Origin: Brevibacterium atlanticum
GTDB lineage: Bacteria; Actinomycetota; Actinomycetes; Actinomycetales; Brevibacteriaceae
Length of the DNA: 64,000 nucleotides
Assembly: GCF_011617245.1 (NCBI RefSeq)
Contig: NZ_CP050152.1
Location: 1,736,001-1,800,000 of the forward strand
Reading direction: 5' to 3'
In this document: positions 7,377 to 16,347 of the stretch, piece by piece
How positions within the stretch are numbered: position 1 is the stretch's first letter
Layout: every line of letters starts with the position of its first letter
Translations under genes and position numbers: made by a program
Notes under the pieces: model-generated
What the model was told of the DNA's origin: nothing
Databases searched by the model: none
What the model saw: the letters and a program-made list of their open reading frames with translations, nothing else

Positions 7377-8630
7377 ATGAAACGGCAGCTGCCCGATGTG
7401 AGAGAGCTGGCCCCACTTCTGCAGTTCGGACTGCCGAAGCTCGACCGAGTGGCGGCGCGACTCGATTCCGCAGCCGACATCTGGGACCTCCGCAGAATCG
7501 CCAAGCGCGTGACACCGAAAGCGCCGTTCGACTACGTCGACGGTGCCGCCCTGGACGAGCGGACCTTGGCCAAGAACCGTGACGCGTTCGCCGAGGTGGT
7601 GCTGCTGCCGCGCATCCTCCACGGCGTGGATGCCCCCGATACCTCGACGACCATCGCCGGGGCCAGGGCACGACTGCCCTTCGGCATCGCTCCGACCGGG
7701 TACACGAGGATGATGCACGCCGAAGGGGAGGTCGCAGGAGTGCGTGCGGCTGCGAAGGCAGGCATCCCGTTCTCACTGTCGACGATGGGAACGACTTCCG
7801 TCGAAGACGTCGCGCAGGCGGCTCCCGATTCGACCCGATGGTTCCAGCTCTACCTGTGGAAGGACCGACAGCGCAGCCTCGACCTGCTGCGGCGAGCCCA
7901 GGACAGCGGCTACGAGACGCTGCTCGTCACCGTCGATACCCCGATCACCGGGCTGCGCCTGCGTGATCACCGCAACGGACTGTCGATCCCGCCGAAACTC
8001 ACTCTCAAGACGGTTCTCGACGCGTCCTACCGGCCCGGCTGGTGGTTCAACTTCCTCACCACCGAACCGCCGAAGTACGCCTCACTGTCGAACACCTCCC
8101 AATCCCTGGCCGAGATGACCGCGACGATGTTCGACCCCACCCTCGACCTCGAGGACCTCCGATGGATCCGTGAGCAGTGGAAGGGGAAGCTCTTCGTCAA
8201 GGGCATCCTCACCGCTGACGATGCCAGACGTGCCCAGTCGGTGGGAGCCGACGGGCTCGTGATCTCGAATCACGGAGGCCGGCAGCTCGACCGTGCCCCC
8301 GACTCGCTGTCCTCACTGGTTGAGGTCCGCGCCGAGGTGGGGCCGGAGATGGAACTCATCCTCGACTCCGGCATCATGTCCGGCTGCGACGTCGTCGCCG
8401 CGCTGTGTGCCGGAGCCGACTTCGTGCTCATCGGCCGCGCCTACCTCTACGGCCTCATGGCCGGAGGGCAGCGGGGCGTTGAGAAGGCGATCGACCTCAT
8501 CGGGCAGGAGATCCGCACCGCCATGGGCCTCATGGGAGCCCGCAGCATCGCCGACCTCGGACCCGAGCTCGCACGCGGACTGCCGCAGGCTCCGTATACA
8601 GAGGCTCCCGTCTCCTCAGAGCAGGCGTGA
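7377..8630 (+). CDS. lldD: FMN-dependent alpha-hydroxy acid oxidase/dehydrogenase (L-lactate type)
   Basis: A 417-residue protein of the LldD/glycolate oxidase family. Early LRRIAKRVTPKAPFDYVDGAA and LLPRIL form the N-terminal signature. SNHGGRQLD carries the catalytic histidine and substrate arginine, and LILDSGIMSGCDVVAALCAGADFVLIGRA is the FMN phosphate region (quoted here in overview, the motif being DSGI...GADFVLIGRA). These enzymes oxidise L-lactate or related 2-hydroxy acids and pass electrons to quinone, cytochrome or oxygen. Start 7377 is chosen because GAGGAG lies 6 nt upstream; the longer open frame has no coding character. L-lactate is the likeliest substrate, but mandelate or glycolate cannot be excluded. 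Confidence 0.85.
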   Translation: MKRQLPDVRELAPLLQFGLPKLDRVAARLDSAADIWDLRRIAKRVTPKAPFDYVDGAALDERTLAKNRDAFAEVVLLPRILHGVDAPDTSTTIAGARARLPFGIAPTGYTRMMHAEGEVAGVRAAAKAGIPFSLSTMGTTSVEDVAQAAPDSTRWFQLYLWKDRQRSLDLLRRAQDSGYETLLVTVDTPITGLRLRDHRNGLSIPPKLTLKTVLDASYRPGWWFNFLTTEPPKYASLSNTSQSLAEMTATMFDPTLDLEDLRWIREQWKGKLFVKGILTADDARRAQSVGADGLVISNHGGRQLDRAPDSLSSLVEVRAEVGPEMELILDSGIMSGCDVVAALCAGADFVLIGRAYLYGLMAGGQRGVEKAIDLIGQEIRTAMGLMGARSIADLGPELARGLPQAPYTEAPVSSEQA

Positions 8631-8750
8631 CCGACCAGGTGTGACCCTGGTCCCACTCGAAGTCGACGACGGTCCATGTCGGCCGCGCATGTGGTAGGAA
8701 TGGCCCGGGTCCTCGTGCGTGGACCTGCCGATCCACGAGCAAGGACGACC

Positions 8751-10229
8751 ATGAGAACACCCACCGCCTCGGCGCCCGACGAACGTCATCTGCGACGGGG
8801 ACTGAAGTCCCGGCACCTGCAGATGATCGCGATCGGCGGCGCCATCGGCACCGGTCTCTTCCTCGGCTCCGGAGGTACCATCTCTCAGGCCGGCCCGGGC
8901 GGTGCGCTGCTGGCCTACGCGGCGATCGGCGTCATGGTCCTCTTCGTCATGCAGTCGCTGGGGGAGATGTCGACCCACCTGCCCGTGGCCGGTTCCTTCC
9001 ACACCTACGGCACGAAGTACGTCAGCCCGTCCTTCGGCTTCGCGATGGGCTGGAACTACTGGTTCAACTGGGCGATCACCCTCGCTGCGGAACTCGTCGC
9101 GGCCGGGGTGATCATGTCCTTCTGGTTGCCCGACGTGCCGTCCTGGATCTGGGCGGCGGTCTTCCTCATCCTGCTCGGGACGTTGAATTTCCTTTCGGCC
9201 AGGGCCTTCGGCGAAGGCGAGTTCTGGTTCGCGGCGATCAAGGTCACTGCTGTGCTGGCGTTCCTCGTCCTCGGGGTGCTCATGATCGTCGGCATCATCG
9301 GCGGAGACTCACCGGGGATGAGCAACTGGACGACCGGTGAGGCCCCGTTCGTCGGCGGGTGGATGTCGGTGATCAGCGTGTTCATGATCGCCGGATTCTC
9401 CTTCCAGGGAACCGAGCTCGTCGGCGTCACCGCCGGAGAATCGGAGAACCCCCGCAAGGACATGCCGCGAGCGATCCGGACGGTGTTCTGGCGCATCATG
9501 CTCTTCTACATCGGCGCCATCGTCATCATCGGCTTCCTCCTGCCCTACACCGATCCGTCCCTGCTGGCCTCGGCGAACAACGAAGACGTCACGGCCTCAC
9601 CGTTCACCCTCGTGTTCGAACGCGCCGGCATCGCCGTGGCCGCCGGCGTGATGAACGCCGTCATCCTCACCGCCATCCTCTCGGCCGGCAACTCCGGCCT
9701 CTACGCATCGACCAGAATGCTCTACGCCATGGCCAAGGAAGGCACCGCGCCGAGGCTGTTCGCCCGTCTCAACGAACGCGGAGTCCCCGTCATGGCCCTC
9801 CTGGCCACCGCCTTCATCGGCCTGTTCGGGTTCCTCACCGAAGTGATGGGCGACGGCGGTGCCTACACCTGGCTGATGAACGTGTCGGGTCTCTCCGGAT
9901 TCATCGTCTGGGTCGGCATCGCCTGGTGTCACTTCCGATTCCGCCGCGCCTACGTGCGCCAGGGGCATTCGATCGACGACCTGCCCTACCGGGCGCCGCT
10001 GTTCCCGATCGGCCCGGTCATCGCACTCATCATGCTCATCGTCGTCATCATCGGACAGAACGTGCAGGCCATCGTCAACGGCCACCTCCTCGAGGTCGCC
10101 AGTGCATATGCCGGCCTGCCCGCGTTCCTGCTGCTGTGGCTCATCCACCGTGTCGTCACGGGCCGCCGCTCACGCATGATCGAGCTTGACGACATGGACG
10201 TCGACGGTTTGGAGATCAAGGCTTCCTGA
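8751..10229 (+). CDS. Amino acid permease, LysP-like (APC superfamily, AAT family)
   Basis: A 492-residue protein with about 12 membrane helices. It begins with the family signature LKSRHLQMIAIGGAIGTGLF and contains GFAMGWNYWFNWAITLAAEL and GFSFQGTELVGVTAGESENP. These blocks resemble the lysine-specific permease LysP closely; related transporters of the family carry aromatic amino acids, proline or GABA. It imports amino acids by proton symport across the cytoplasmic membrane. The start at 8751 has AAGGA about 6 nt upstream. The lysine assignment is inference from remembered motif similarity, so no gene symbol is given. Confidence 0.82.
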   Translation: MRTPTASAPDERHLRRGLKSRHLQMIAIGGAIGTGLFLGSGGTISQAGPGGALLAYAAIGVMVLFVMQSLGEMSTHLPVAGSFHTYGTKYVSPSFGFAMGWNYWFNWAITLAAELVAAGVIMSFWLPDVPSWIWAAVFLILLGTLNFLSARAFGEGEFWFAAIKVTAVLAFLVLGVLMIVGIIGGDSPGMSNWTTGEAPFVGGWMSVISVFMIAGFSFQGTELVGVTAGESENPRKDMPRAIRTVFWRIMLFYIGAIVIIGFLLPYTDPSLLASANNEDVTASPFTLVFERAGIAVAAGVMNAVILTAILSAGNSGLYASTRMLYAMAKEGTAPRLFARLNERGVPVMALLATAFIGLFGFLTEVMGDGGAYTWLMNVSGLSGFIVWVGIAWCHFRFRRAYVRQGHSIDDLPYRAPLFPIGPVIALIMLIVVIIGQNVQAIVNGHLLEVASAYAGLPAFLLLWLIHRVVTGRRSRMIELDDMDVDGLEIKAS

Positions 10230-10292
10230 ACCACGCTGCGGGAACTCCGGTGTGTGGGCGGATCCCGCTGCAATCGTTCGTGCGATGATGGG

Positions 10293-10311
10293 TTAAGCTA
10301 GGCTCGCCTAA
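10293..10311. promoter_or_regulatory. DtxR/IdeR-type iron box
   Basis: TTAAGCTAGGCTCGCCTAA is a 19-bp imperfect palindrome that matches the known consensus TWAGGTTAGSCTAACCTWA at most positions. It lies 24 bp before the start of a siderophore-binding protein, so iron-dependent repression is expected. Confidence 0.82.
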
Positions 10312-10334
10312 TACTTGAAGAAGGACTCCCTCCC

Positions 10335-11294
10335 ATGCGCAGAATTCTTGCCCCCCTGTTCGCCTCCGTTCTCGTCCTCGCCGGCTGCGGCGGGGGAGGA
10401 TCGGATTCGGCGGACTCCGCCTCCGGCCCCACCGTCGACACCAAATTCGGTGCCATCGAGGTGCCCGCCGATCCGCAGAAGGTCGTGGCCGTGGGATGGG
10501 GCGACGCCGAGACCGCCTTGGCGCTCGGAGTCCAGCCCGTCGGCGCTTCCGACTGGGTGGAGTTCGGCGGCAAGGGTGTGGGGCCGTGGGCCGAGGACCT
10601 CTATGACCAGGACCCGGAGATCATCGCGACGATGGAACCCGACTACGAGCAGATCGCCGCGCTCGAACCTGACCTCATCCTCGACACGAACAGCTCGGGG
10701 GAGCAGAAGCGCTACGATCGCCTCTCCGAGATCGCCCCGACCGTCGGCGTTCCCGAAGGCGGGGACAACTACCTGACGACGATGGACCAGCAGGTCGAAC
10801 TCGTCTCTGAGGCTCTCGGCAAGCCCGACGAGGGCCAGAAGCTGCTCGACGATCTCGACAAGACGTTCAAGGATCAGGCAGAGGCCCATCCCGAGTTCAA
10901 GGACAAGACCGCCACGGTCGCGGCGAAGACAGCGGACGGCTGGGGCGCCTACGTTGAGAAGTCGAGCCGCGTGCAGGTCATGGAACGACTCGGCTTCAAG
11001 CAGTCGCCGAATGTCGATGAGAGCCAGGCCGAAGGATTCTCCGTCCCGGTCTCAGAGGAGAACCTCAAGACCCTCGACGCCGATGTGCTGCTGACGTTCC
11101 CGATCTACATCCCCGATTCCGACGTCACTAAGGACGAGGGCTATAAGCGCATCCCCGCCGTCAAAGACGGTCGCTCGCTCGTGTTCACAGACAAGATGGA
11201 TGACCTGCGGATGGCGTTCTCGCTCAACTCCATCCTCTCGGCCAAGTACGCGGCAGAACACCTGCCCGACGAACTCGAGAAGATCGTCAAGTAG
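10335..11294 (+). CDS. Iron-siderophore ABC transporter, substrate-binding lipoprotein
   Basis: A 319-residue lipoprotein: signal peptide with lipobox VLAGC (Cys18), then a FepB/FhuD-type periplasmic-binding fold (VVAVGWGDAETALALGVQPVG, IAALEPDLILDTNSSGEQ, LLDDLDKTF). Anchored to the outer face of the membrane, it would deliver ferric siderophores to a FecCD permease. The permease and ATPase genes lie 3 kb downstream, behind a second iron box, and no other binding protein of this type is in the window. The start has AAGGA upstream, and the promoter overlaps a DtxR/IdeR box. Confidence 0.9.
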   Translation: MRRILAPLFASVLVLAGCGGGGSDSADSASGPTVDTKFGAIEVPADPQKVVAVGWGDAETALALGVQPVGASDWVEFGGKGVGPWAEDLYDQDPEIIATMEPDYEQIAALEPDLILDTNSSGEQKRYDRLSEIAPTVGVPEGGDNYLTTMDQQVELVSEALGKPDEGQKLLDDLDKTFKDQAEAHPEFKDKTATVAAKTADGWGAYVEKSSRVQVMERLGFKQSPNVDESQAEGFSVPVSEENLKTLDADVLLTFPIYIPDSDVTKDEGYKRIPAVKDGRSLVFTDKMDDLRMAFSLNSILSAKYAAEHLPDELEKIVK

Positions 11295-11339
11295 CAGACG
11301 CATCGCGGTTGCCGGCTGCTCTCCGCCATACCGCGAATG

Positions 11340-11798
11340 CTACGAAGCGGCACGCCACGCATCGAGACCGACGTCGATGATGCGGGCGTGCCGCACGTCT
11401 GTCAGCGAGTCGATCGCCAGCCACTCTGCCCGGTCCGTCGTCCCGTCGACCTCGAGTGTGCCCAGCGTGCCTCCGATGATCCGCGCCTCGTAGACGACGC
11501 GCACCCCTTTGAACGGACGCCCTGAGGATTCGCCGAACGACGGACTGCGCCGCCCATCGGTGAACGAATGCGTCGTGAGCGGGCGCACGAGGTCGGCGTC
11601 GAAACCGGTCTCTTCCTTGATTTCGCGAACCGTCCCGTCCTCGATCGACTCGTCGTATTCGATGCCGCCGCCGGGCAGGGTCCAGATCGCGTGGGCGTTG
11701 TCGGCGCCGCCGTTGAACCAGCTGAGCAGGATCTCTCTGTCGTCATTGACGATCACTGCATAACCGGCAAGGCGGGTGTCATATTCGGAGAAGTGCAT
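11340..11798 (-). CDS. Nudix hydrolase
   Basis: A 152-residue protein with a complete Nudix box, spread as GGGIEYDES...REIKEETGFD (glycine, then the REUxEExGU core). Nudix enzymes cleave nucleoside diphosphates linked to another group; the substrate is not evident. The ATG at 11798 is preceded at 6 nt by TAGGGT on the minus strand, so the mRNA is probably leaderless. It is divergent from the alpha/beta hydrolase gene, with both -10 elements inside a 35-bp intergenic gap. Confidence 0.9.
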   Translation of the reverse strand: MHFSEYDTRLAGYAVIVNDDREILLSWFNGGADNAHAIWTLPGGGIEYDESIEDGTVREIKEETGFDADLVRPLTTHSFTDGRRSPSFGESSGRPFKGVRVVYEARIIGGTLGTLEVDGTTDRAEWLAIDSLTDVRHARIIDVGLDAWRAAS

Positions 11799-11804
11799 GC
11801 ACTC

Positions 11805-11810
11805 ACCCTA
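11805..11810 (-). promoter_or_regulatory. Putative leaderless -10 of the Nudix gene
   Basis: TAGGGT on the minus strand, 6 nt before the ATG at 11798. Confidence 0.55.
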
Positions 11811-11821
11811 CCCGGGCCGGA

Positions 11822-11827
11822 TAGGCT
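11822..11827 (+). promoter_or_regulatory. Putative leaderless -10 of the alpha/beta hydrolase gene
   Basis: TAGGCT, 6 nt before the GTG at 11834. A GGAGG sequence is also present, but it abuts the start codon and is too close to act as a normal ribosome binding site. Confidence 0.55.
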
Positions 11828-11833
11828 GGAGGG

Positions 11834-12622
11834 GTGACCTCCATCTTCAGCAGACGTATCGGCGAGACCGGGCGCCTCGTCGTCTTCCTCCACGGACTCT
11901 TCGGCCGCGGCAAGAACTTCACCCAGATCGCCAAGGCGATCGAGCCCGAATTCTCGAGCCTGCTCATCGACCTGCCCAACCACGGCGACTCCGACTGGAC
12001 GGAGACCTTCGACTACGTCGACCTCGCCGATGCCGTCGCCGCCCATATCGCCGAGGTGACCGAAGCGAACGATCAGCCGGTGCACCTGGTCGGCCATTCC
12101 CTCGGCGGCAAGGTCGCCATGGTCCTCGCACTGCGCCACCCCGAACTCATCGACCGCCTCGTCGTCGTCGACATCGGCCCGAACGCCGGAGGATCGACCG
12201 GGGTCTTCAACCATCTGCTCTCGAGCCTCGCCGCCCTCGACCTCTACCAGGTGGAATCGCGCACCGACGCCGATGCCGCACTGCGGGAGCCCATCCCGGA
12301 AGACGCAGTCAGAGGCTTCCTGCTGCAGAACCTGCGCCCCACCTCGGCGGGGTATGCCTGGCAGCCCAACCTCACGCTCCTGCATTCGAGCCTCGACGTC
12401 ATCGGAGACTTCCCGGACACGGGTGATGCCGTCTTCGACCACCCAGTCCTGTGGGTGGCAGGGGAGAAATCGGACTACGTCAGCCGCGACGATCTGCCGC
12501 AGATGCGCACGCTCTTCCCCCGCACCACCCTTCTCACCGTCAAGGGCTCGGGGCACTGGGTGCATTCGGAGAAGCCGCAGGCCTTCGTCTCGGCACTGAC
12601 GACCTTCCTCAGCAAGCCGTGA
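11834..12622 (+). CDS. Alpha/beta fold hydrolase (esterase YbfF-like)
   Basis: A 262-residue cytoplasmic hydrolase. The oxyanion region is [14 protein letters not shown], the nucleophile elbow GHSLGGK places the catalytic serine at residue 89, and [11 protein letters not shown] supplies the catalytic histidine near the C-terminus. The pattern fits the YbfF/PGAP1-like acyl esterases, which hydrolyse thioesters or carboxylic esters; the natural substrate is unknown. GTG at 11834 is the start, supported by TAGGCT 6 nt upstream. Confidence 0.85.
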   Translation: MTSIFSRRIGETGRLVVFLHGLFGRGKNFTQIAKAIEPEFSSLLIDLPNHGDSDWTETFDYVDLADAVAAHIAEVTEANDQPVHLVGHSLGGKVAMVLALRHPELIDRLVVVDIGPNAGGSTGVFNHLLSSLAALDLYQVESRTDADAALREPIPEDAVRGFLLQNLRPTSAGYAWQPNLTLLHSSLDVIGDFPDTGDAVFDHPVLWVAGEKSDYVSRDDLPQMRTLFPRTTLLTVKGSGHWVHSEKPQAFVSALTTFLSKP

Positions 12623-12695
12623 AAGGGAATATGCTGAATGGGTCCGACGTTGCCCAGAACAGAACGTCACCATCACAAGCTCTCAGGAGGAATGC

Positions 12696-13604
12696 GTGAG
12701 CACTTCGATCCCGGCCGATCCCGCACCGAAGTTCGCCGAGTATGCGGACGGAGCACGACTGGTCAGCACCGAGTGGGTCGCTGAGCATGCCGGTGATCCC
12801 GGACTCGTCATCGTCGAAAGCGACGAAGACGTGCTGCTCTACGAGACCGGGCACATCCCCGGAGCGGTCAAGGTCGACTGGCACACCGAACTCAACGACT
12901 CTGTGACGCGCGACTACGTCGACGGCGAAGGCTTTGCAGCGCTCATGTCCGCCAAAGGCATCTCACGCGAGGACACCATCGTCGTCTACGGCGACAAGTC
13001 GAACTGGTGGGCCGCCTACGCACTCTGGGTCTTCACCCTCTTCGGCCACGAAGACGTCCGGCTGATGGACGGCGGCCGGTCCAAGTGGGAAGCCGAAGGA
13101 CGGGACATGACCACCGAGAAGCCGCACCCCCAACCCACCGAATACCCGGTGATCGACCGCGACGACTCGGTCATCCGCGCCTTCCTGCCCGACGTCCGCG
13201 ACAGCCTCGGCGACCTTCCCCTCATCGACGTGCGCAGCCCGGAGGAGTACTCCGGCGAACGCACCCACATGCCGGCCTACCCGGAAGAGGGCGCCCTGCG
13301 CGGCGGCCACATCCCAGGGGCGAAGTCGATGCCGTGGGGCAAAGCGGCCAACGAGGACGGCACGTTCAAGTCCGCGTCCGAACTCAAGGCCCTCTACACC
13401 GACGAGGCCGGTCTGGGGCAGAGCGACGAGGTCATCGCCTACTGCCGCATCGGTGAACGTTCGAGTCACACCTGGTTCGTCCTCAAACATCTGCTCGGCT
13501 ATTCCAACGTCCGCAACTACGACGGATCCTGGACCGAGTGGGGCAACGTCGTCGGCGTGCCGATCGTCACCGGCTCGGAACCCGGAGAGGTGCCCGGACG
13601 CTGA
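12696..13604 (+). CDS. Thiosulfate/3-mercaptopyruvate sulfurtransferase (two rhodanese domains)
   Basis: A 302-residue protein with two rhodanese domains. The first (about 22-135) lacks a catalytic cysteine: VYGDKSN has aspartate at the equivalent place. The second (about 165-295) carries the active-site loop YCRIGERS with Cys250. CRxGxRS is typical of thiosulfate sulfurtransferases such as CysA of mycobacteria. It transfers sulfane sulfur to thiophilic acceptors. GTG at 12696 is chosen because AGGAGG lies about 8 nt upstream. The following SufE-like gene overlaps its stop codon, suggesting a joint role in sulfur trafficking. Confidence 0.9.
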   Translation: MSTSIPADPAPKFAEYADGARLVSTEWVAEHAGDPGLVIVESDEDVLLYETGHIPGAVKVDWHTELNDSVTRDYVDGEGFAALMSAKGISREDTIVVYGDKSNWWAAYALWVFTLFGHEDVRLMDGGRSKWEAEGRDMTTEKPHPQPTEYPVIDRDDSVIRAFLPDVRDSLGDLPLIDVRSPEEYSGERTHMPAYPEEGALRGGHIPGAKSMPWGKAANEDGTFKSASELKALYTDEAGLGQSDEVIAYCRIGERSSHTWFVLKHLLGYSNVRNYDGSWTEWGNVVGVPIVTGSEPGEVPGR

Positions 13605-14095
13605 TGGCCGCTGAGACCGACACCGCACCGAAGACCGACGATCTGCCGGAGGCGCTGGCCGAGATCGTCACCGACTTCGCCGAAACACCGGCCGATGACC
13701 GACTCCAGCTTCTGCTGGAACTGGCCACCGACCTGCCCGACCTGCCGGAGAGGTATGCCGATCACCCCGAGCTGCTCGAACCGGTGCCCGAATGCCAATC
13801 GCCCATCTTCCTCGTCACCGAGGTCGACGACGCCGCGGCGGGGGACCAGCCGATCGTGCACCTGCACTTCTCCGCCCCGCCCGAGGCTCCGACGACGCGT
13901 GGCTTCGCCGGGATCCTCCACGAAGGGCTCGACGGAGCGACCGCCGAGGTGATCCTCGGCATTCCCCCCGACCTGCCGCTTCGTCTGTCGATGTCCGAGA
14001 TCGTCAGCCCCCTGAGGCTGAGGGGAATGAGCGGAATGCTCTCGCGCATCCAACGTCAGGTGTCCGAAAGGATCGGCAAGATCACAGCCGAGTGA
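13604..14095 (+). CDS. sufE: SufE-like cysteine desulfurase activator
   Basis: A 163-residue protein of the SufE/CsdE fold. It contains VPECQSPIFL with the sulfur-accepting cysteine at residue 64, and a C-terminal helix LRLRGMSGMLSRIQRQV. SufE proteins accept persulfide sulfur from a cysteine desulfurase and pass it on to the Fe-S scaffold. Its ATG overlaps the TGA of the rhodanese-like sulfurtransferase (TGATG). In this operon it may take sulfur from the sulfurtransferase rather than, or in addition to, a desulfurase; that is inference. Confidence 0.88.
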   Translation: MAAETDTAPKTDDLPEALAEIVTDFAETPADDRLQLLLELATDLPDLPERYADHPELLEPVPECQSPIFLVTEVDDAAAGDQPIVHLHFSAPPEAPTTRGFAGILHEGLDGATAEVILGIPPDLPLRLSMSEIVSPLRLRGMSGMLSRIQRQVSERIGKITAE

Positions 14096-14135
14096 GATCG
14101 GTTCTGCTTGGCTGACGTGGTCCGGTGAGCTACAG

Positions 14136-14154
14136 TGTGGTTAGCCTGCCCTTA
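14136..14154. promoter_or_regulatory. DtxR/IdeR-type iron box before the siderophore permease operon
   Basis: TGTGGTTAGCCTGCCCTTA matches 14 of 19 positions of the palindromic iron-box consensus, with the GGTTAGCCT core intact. It lies 25 bp upstream of the first permease start. Confidence 0.72.
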
Positions 14155-14179
14155 GCCCGCGATTCAAAGGACCACCTCG

Positions 14180-15247
14180 ATGACCGTATCCGTCACACCT
14201 TCCTCGGCGAAGGAGGACGCGGATACCGGTCGCATCTCCGGCCGGGCTCTGCTTCTCAAGCGCACCACGGGGCTGGTTGCGGCGGTCATCGCCCTAGTCC
14301 TCGTGGTGCTCGCCTCCTTGGCCATCGGTGCCAGGGACATGCCCGTCTCTGAGGTGCTCGACGCCTTCTTCGCTCCGACCGGCAGCGATGACCAGCTCGT
14401 CGTCCTCGAGCTCCGTCTGCCCCGGACCGTGCTGGGCATCCTCGTCGGCATGGGCCTGGGGCTGGCCGGCGGCCTCATCCAAGCTCTGACGCGCAACCCG
14501 CTGGCCGATCCCGGAATCCTCGGAGTCAACGCCGGTGCTTCCTTCGCAGTGACGATCGGCATCGGCTTCTTCGGCATCACCTCGATCAACGGCTACATCT
14601 GGTTCGCCTTCATCGGTGCGCTTCTGACCACCGTCGGCGTCTACATCATCGGGTCCTCCGGACCCACCCGCACCGTCGACCCGATCCGCCTGACACTGGC
14701 CGGAGTCGCCATGGCTGCGGTGCTGACCGGACTGACGAAGGGAATCCTGCTCACCAACGAACGCGCCTTCGACTCCTTCCGCTCGTGGGATGTCGGCGCG
14801 ATCGCCGGTCGAGACTTCGACGCGGTCACCGCGGTTCTGCCCTTCATCGCCGTCGGCACTGTGCTGGCCCTCGCCCTGGCCCATTCGCTCAACGCCGTCG
14901 CGCTCGGCGACGACCTCGCTGCGAGCCTGGGCACCTCGGTCAATCGCACTCGAGTCCTCTCGATCCTCGCGGTGACGCTGTTGGCCGGGGCAGCCACCGC
15001 GGCTGCTGGGCCGATCGGCTTCATCGGACTGATGATCCCGCACATCGCCCGCTGGATCGTGGGACCCGATCAGCGGTGGATCCTCGCCTACTCCGTTCTC
15101 CTCTCGCCCATCCTCCTGCTGGCCTCCGATGTCATCGGTCGTGTGGTGATGAAACCCGGAGAGCTGCAGGTCGGAGTCGTCACGGCCTTCGTCGGAGCGC
15201 CCGTCCTGATCGCCCTCGTACGCCGAAAGAAGGCCAGCGGACTGTGA
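14180..15247 (+). CDS. Iron-siderophore ABC transporter permease, FecCD family (first)
   Basis: A 355-residue membrane protein with about nine helices. It carries the FecCD signatures RLPRTVLGILVGMGLGLAGG, LTRNPLADPGILGVNAGA and AAAGPIGFIGLMIPHIAR. It forms half of the importer channel for ferric siderophores. AAAGGACC precedes the ATG at 14180, and an iron box lies in the promoter. Its stop overlaps the GTG of the second permease, consistent with one operon of permease, permease and ATPase. Confidence 0.93.
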   Translation: MTVSVTPSSAKEDADTGRISGRALLLKRTTGLVAAVIALVLVVLASLAIGARDMPVSEVLDAFFAPTGSDDQLVVLELRLPRTVLGILVGMGLGLAGGLIQALTRNPLADPGILGVNAGASFAVTIGIGFFGITSINGYIWFAFIGALLTTVGVYIIGSSGPTRTVDPIRLTLAGVAMAAVLTGLTKGILLTNERAFDSFRSWDVGAIAGRDFDAVTAVLPFIAVGTVLALALAHSLNAVALGDDLAASLGTSVNRTRVLSILAVTLLAGAATAAAGPIGFIGLMIPHIARWIVGPDQRWILAYSVLLSPILLLASDVIGRVVMKPGELQVGVVTAFVGAPVLIALVRRKKASGL

Positions 15248-16347
15248 AGACTGCACCGATCCGACTCGAATCGACCCCGATGAACATCGAACAGTCCGTT
15301 CTGCCCGGAGAGAAGATCGACTTCGGACGGCCGATGCTGCGCATCTTCGGCCAGCGCATCGACATGCGTGTGGTCATCACCGTCGGAATCGTCACGCTCC
15401 TGGCCCTTGCGTGCGGCTTCGCCGGCCTCATGCTCGGCAAATTCTCCCTCACGCCCGGTGAGGTGTTCCAAGGACTCTTCGGTCAGGCCGACCGCCGCAT
15501 CGTCAACACCGTGGTCGGAGAATGGCGTGCCCCGCGCATCATCGCCGGCATCGTCCTCGGTGCCGGGCTGGGCGTCTCGGGAGCGGTCTTCCAGTCACTG
15601 ACCCGCAACCCGTTGGGCAGCCCCGACATCATCGGCTTCTCCACCGGCGCCTACACCGGTGGAATCGTGACCATCATCGTCTTCGGCTCCGGCTACATCT
15701 CGACCGCCTTCGGCGCGATCATCGGCGGCATCGCCACTGCCGCCCTGGTCTACCTGCTGACGTGGAAGGGCGGAGTCCAAGGGTTCCGGCTCATCATCGT
15801 CGGCATCGCTCTGACCGCGATGCTCAACGCCTTCAACACCTGGCTGATCATGCGCGCCGACCTCGAACTCGCGATGGCCGCGGCCACTTGGGGCGCCGGG
15901 TCGCTCAACGGTATGGGCTGGTCGACGATCACCCCGGCCGCGATCGTCACGGTCGCCCTCGCCCTTGCCTGCGGGCTCTTCGCCCGAGATCTCCACACCC
16001 TCGAACTCGGCGACGACACGGCGAAGGCCCTGGGTGTCCGCAACGAACCGGTGCGTGCCGCACTCATCCTCGTCGCCGTCGCCCTCGTCGCGGTCGTCAC
16101 CGCAGCGGCCGGCCCCATCGCCTTCGTCGCCTTGGCGGCCCCGCAGATCGGACGGCGGATCGCCAAGGCGCAGGGCACCAGCCTGCTGGCCTCCGCCGCG
16201 GTCGGTGCGCTGCTGCTCGTCGGAGCCGATCTCATCGCCCAGCATGCGCTCGGCGACGTCCAACTGCCCGTCGGCGTCGTGACCGTGAGCATCGGCGGCG
16301 TCTATCTCATCTGGCTCCTCGTCCAAGAAGCTCGGAAGGCACAATGA
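15244..16347 (+). CDS. Iron-siderophore ABC transporter permease, FecCD family (second)
   Basis: The paralogous channel half, with EWRAPRIIAGIVLGAGLGVSG, LTRNPLGSPDIIGFSTGA and AAGPIAFVALAAPQIGR. Start choice: GTG at 15244 overlaps the preceding stop (GTGA) and gives 367 residues; ATG at 15280 would give a protein 12 residues shorter and cannot be ruled out. It should pair with the first permease and with the ATPase that follows. The stop overlaps the ATPase start (ATGA). Confidence 0.92.
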   Translation: MKTAPIRLESTPMNIEQSVLPGEKIDFGRPMLRIFGQRIDMRVVITVGIVTLLALACGFAGLMLGKFSLTPGEVFQGLFGQADRRIVNTVVGEWRAPRIIAGIVLGAGLGVSGAVFQSLTRNPLGSPDIIGFSTGAYTGGIVTIIVFGSGYISTAFGAIIGGIATAALVYLLTWKGGVQGFRLIIVGIALTAMLNAFNTWLIMRADLELAMAAATWGAGSLNGMGWSTITPAAIVTVALALACGLFARDLHTLELGDDTAKALGVRNEPVRAALILVAVALVAVVTAAAGPIAFVALAAPQIGRRIAKAQGTSLLASAAVGALLLVGADLIAQHALGDVQLPVGVVTVSIGGVYLIWLLVQEARKAQ

